Below, piece by piece: positions 63,302 through 64,000 of a DNA stretch of 64,000 nucleotides. The notes under the pieces were generated by a model. That model saw only the letters and a program-made list of their open reading frames with translations. It had not been told where the DNA came from and did no database searches. The position numbers and the translations under genes were made by a program. Location: assembly GCF_022539315.1 (NCBI RefSeq), contig NC_066315.1, positions 95,833,990 through 95,897,989 on the forward strand, in the 5' to 3' direction. Position 1 is the stretch's first letter. Every line of letters starts with the position of its first letter. This DNA is from Serinus canaria. Taxonomy: Eukaryota > Chordata > Aves > Passeriformes > Fringillidae.

Positions 63302-63842
63302 GATGATTCTGCTGCTCTACTTCACTTGGTGAGATCCCACCCAGAGTACTGTGTCCAGCTCTGGGGTCCTTAGCATAAAAACAGGAATTTGCTGGAGCAC
63401 TTCCAGAGGTGGGACTCAAAAATGATCAGAGGGCTGGAATGCCTCTCCTGTGAAGACAAACTGGGCTCAGACTGGAGATGGTCAGGGACAAAGTTTCAGG
63501 GAGACCTTTTTGCGACCTCTCAGTACTTTACAGGGGCCTACGAGAAAGATGGGACAGACTTTTAAGCAGGGCCTGTTTTAACAGGACAAGGAGTAAGGGT
63601 TTTAAATTAAAAGAGGATAAATTTAAATTGGACATGAAGAAGGAATTTTTTATGATGGAGGAGGTAAAACACTGGCATTGGTTGCCCAGAGAGGTTTTGG
63701 ATGCCTCATCCCTGCACACATTCAAGGTCAGATTAGACTAGTCTAATTTGGTCTAGTTGAAGATGTTCCTTCTCTTTGCAGGGAGGTTGGACAAGATGGC
63801 CATCAAAGGTCCTTTCCAACCCAAAGCATTCTCTGATTTCAC
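63302..63842 (+). mobile_element. CR1 LINE, 5'-truncated, plus strand
   Basis: This corresponds to the last part of CR1 ORF2 and the 3' UTR. Visible landmarks in order are 'ctgctgctctacttcac', 'gagtactgtgtccagctctg', 'atgatcagagggctgga', the 'agcagggcctgtt' and 'ttttaaattaaaagagg' blocks, 'ttgcccagagaggt', 'cattcaaggtcag', and the 3' end 'gaggttggacaagatgg', 'ccatcaaaggtcctttcc', 'aacccaaagcattctctgat'. Peptide pieces such as FKLKEDKFKLDMKKEFF and LPREV match the reverse-transcriptase C-terminal region, but stops and frameshifts break the frame, so the copy is dead. Its 5' end near 63302 is a typical CR1 truncation. Confidence 0.95.
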
Positions 63843-64000
63843 TGAGGGTTGTTTTGTTGTGTTGCACCTGTTCTGGTCTTAATAGAGGAAAGTAAGAGCA
63901 ATATACCAAATTAAACATGCATCTAGGATGACTTGGCTACAAATATTTCTCAAATCTGATGAGACTTCAGAAAATAAAAGCAAAATCTAGAATTTTTTTG
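63843..64000. other. Right end of window
   Basis: AT-rich sequence after the CR1 tail. Nothing recognisable. Confidence 0.6.

Noticed and set aside
63478..63741. An 87-codon frame that looks protein-like
   Set aside because: It is the CR1 reverse-transcriptase C-terminal region, already covered by the mobile element. It is not an independent gene.
1..64000. Search for a retroviral or gene-cluster-type system, CRISPR array or other multi-gene unit
   Set aside because: No polymerase other than CR1 remnants, no primer-binding site, no paired long terminal repeats with viral genes between them, and no regularly spaced repeats were seen.

Overview
The window looks like nuclear DNA from a bird. 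The main evidence is three or four CR1 LINE fragments whose 3' tails and reverse-transcriptase C-terminal region closely resemble avian consensus copies. Repeat density is otherwise low, the background is AT-rich and intron or gene-desert-like, and most open frames are short and unsupported. I cannot name the species. No bacterial, phage, plasmid or CRISPR feature is visible.

Layout: 1-5450 is non-coding DNA holding two minus-strand CR1 fragments, the second carrying a tiny CR1 tail inserted in the opposite orientation. 5451-18815 is AT-rich sequence with simple repeats, short tandem duplications and one hairpin (14020-14063). 18816-20613 is the only gene-like block. It is GC- and CpG-rich, and on the minus strand it shows a good splice acceptor, a short in-frame coding end, a stop, and then AU-rich and G-rich stretches that would lie in a 3' UTR. 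A second exon-like open stretch ending in a strong donor follows further along the minus strand. I do not recognise the protein. 20614-34906 is AT-rich and apparently non-coding, with a perfect 17-bp-arm hairpin, a hexanucleotide repeat, a tRNA-like SINE relic and conserved-element-like patches. 34907-35763 is an uninterrupted 857-bp AGAGG pentanucleotide array, the most striking object in the window. 35764-63301 is again AT-rich, with a small CpG cluster near 37.7 kb, a pair of related segments 1.16 kb apart (38.4 and 39.6 kb), and two short tandem duplications. 63302-63842 is a plus-strand CR1.

If the 20.5 kb exon is real, its gene runs on the minus strand and everything to its right would be intron or upstream DNA of that gene. 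I found no other exon I could defend, so the gene model stays partial. I saw no operon, defence system or other multi-gene system. The best leads are the giant polypurine array, the unidentified terminal exon with its UTR-like elements, and the hairpins.
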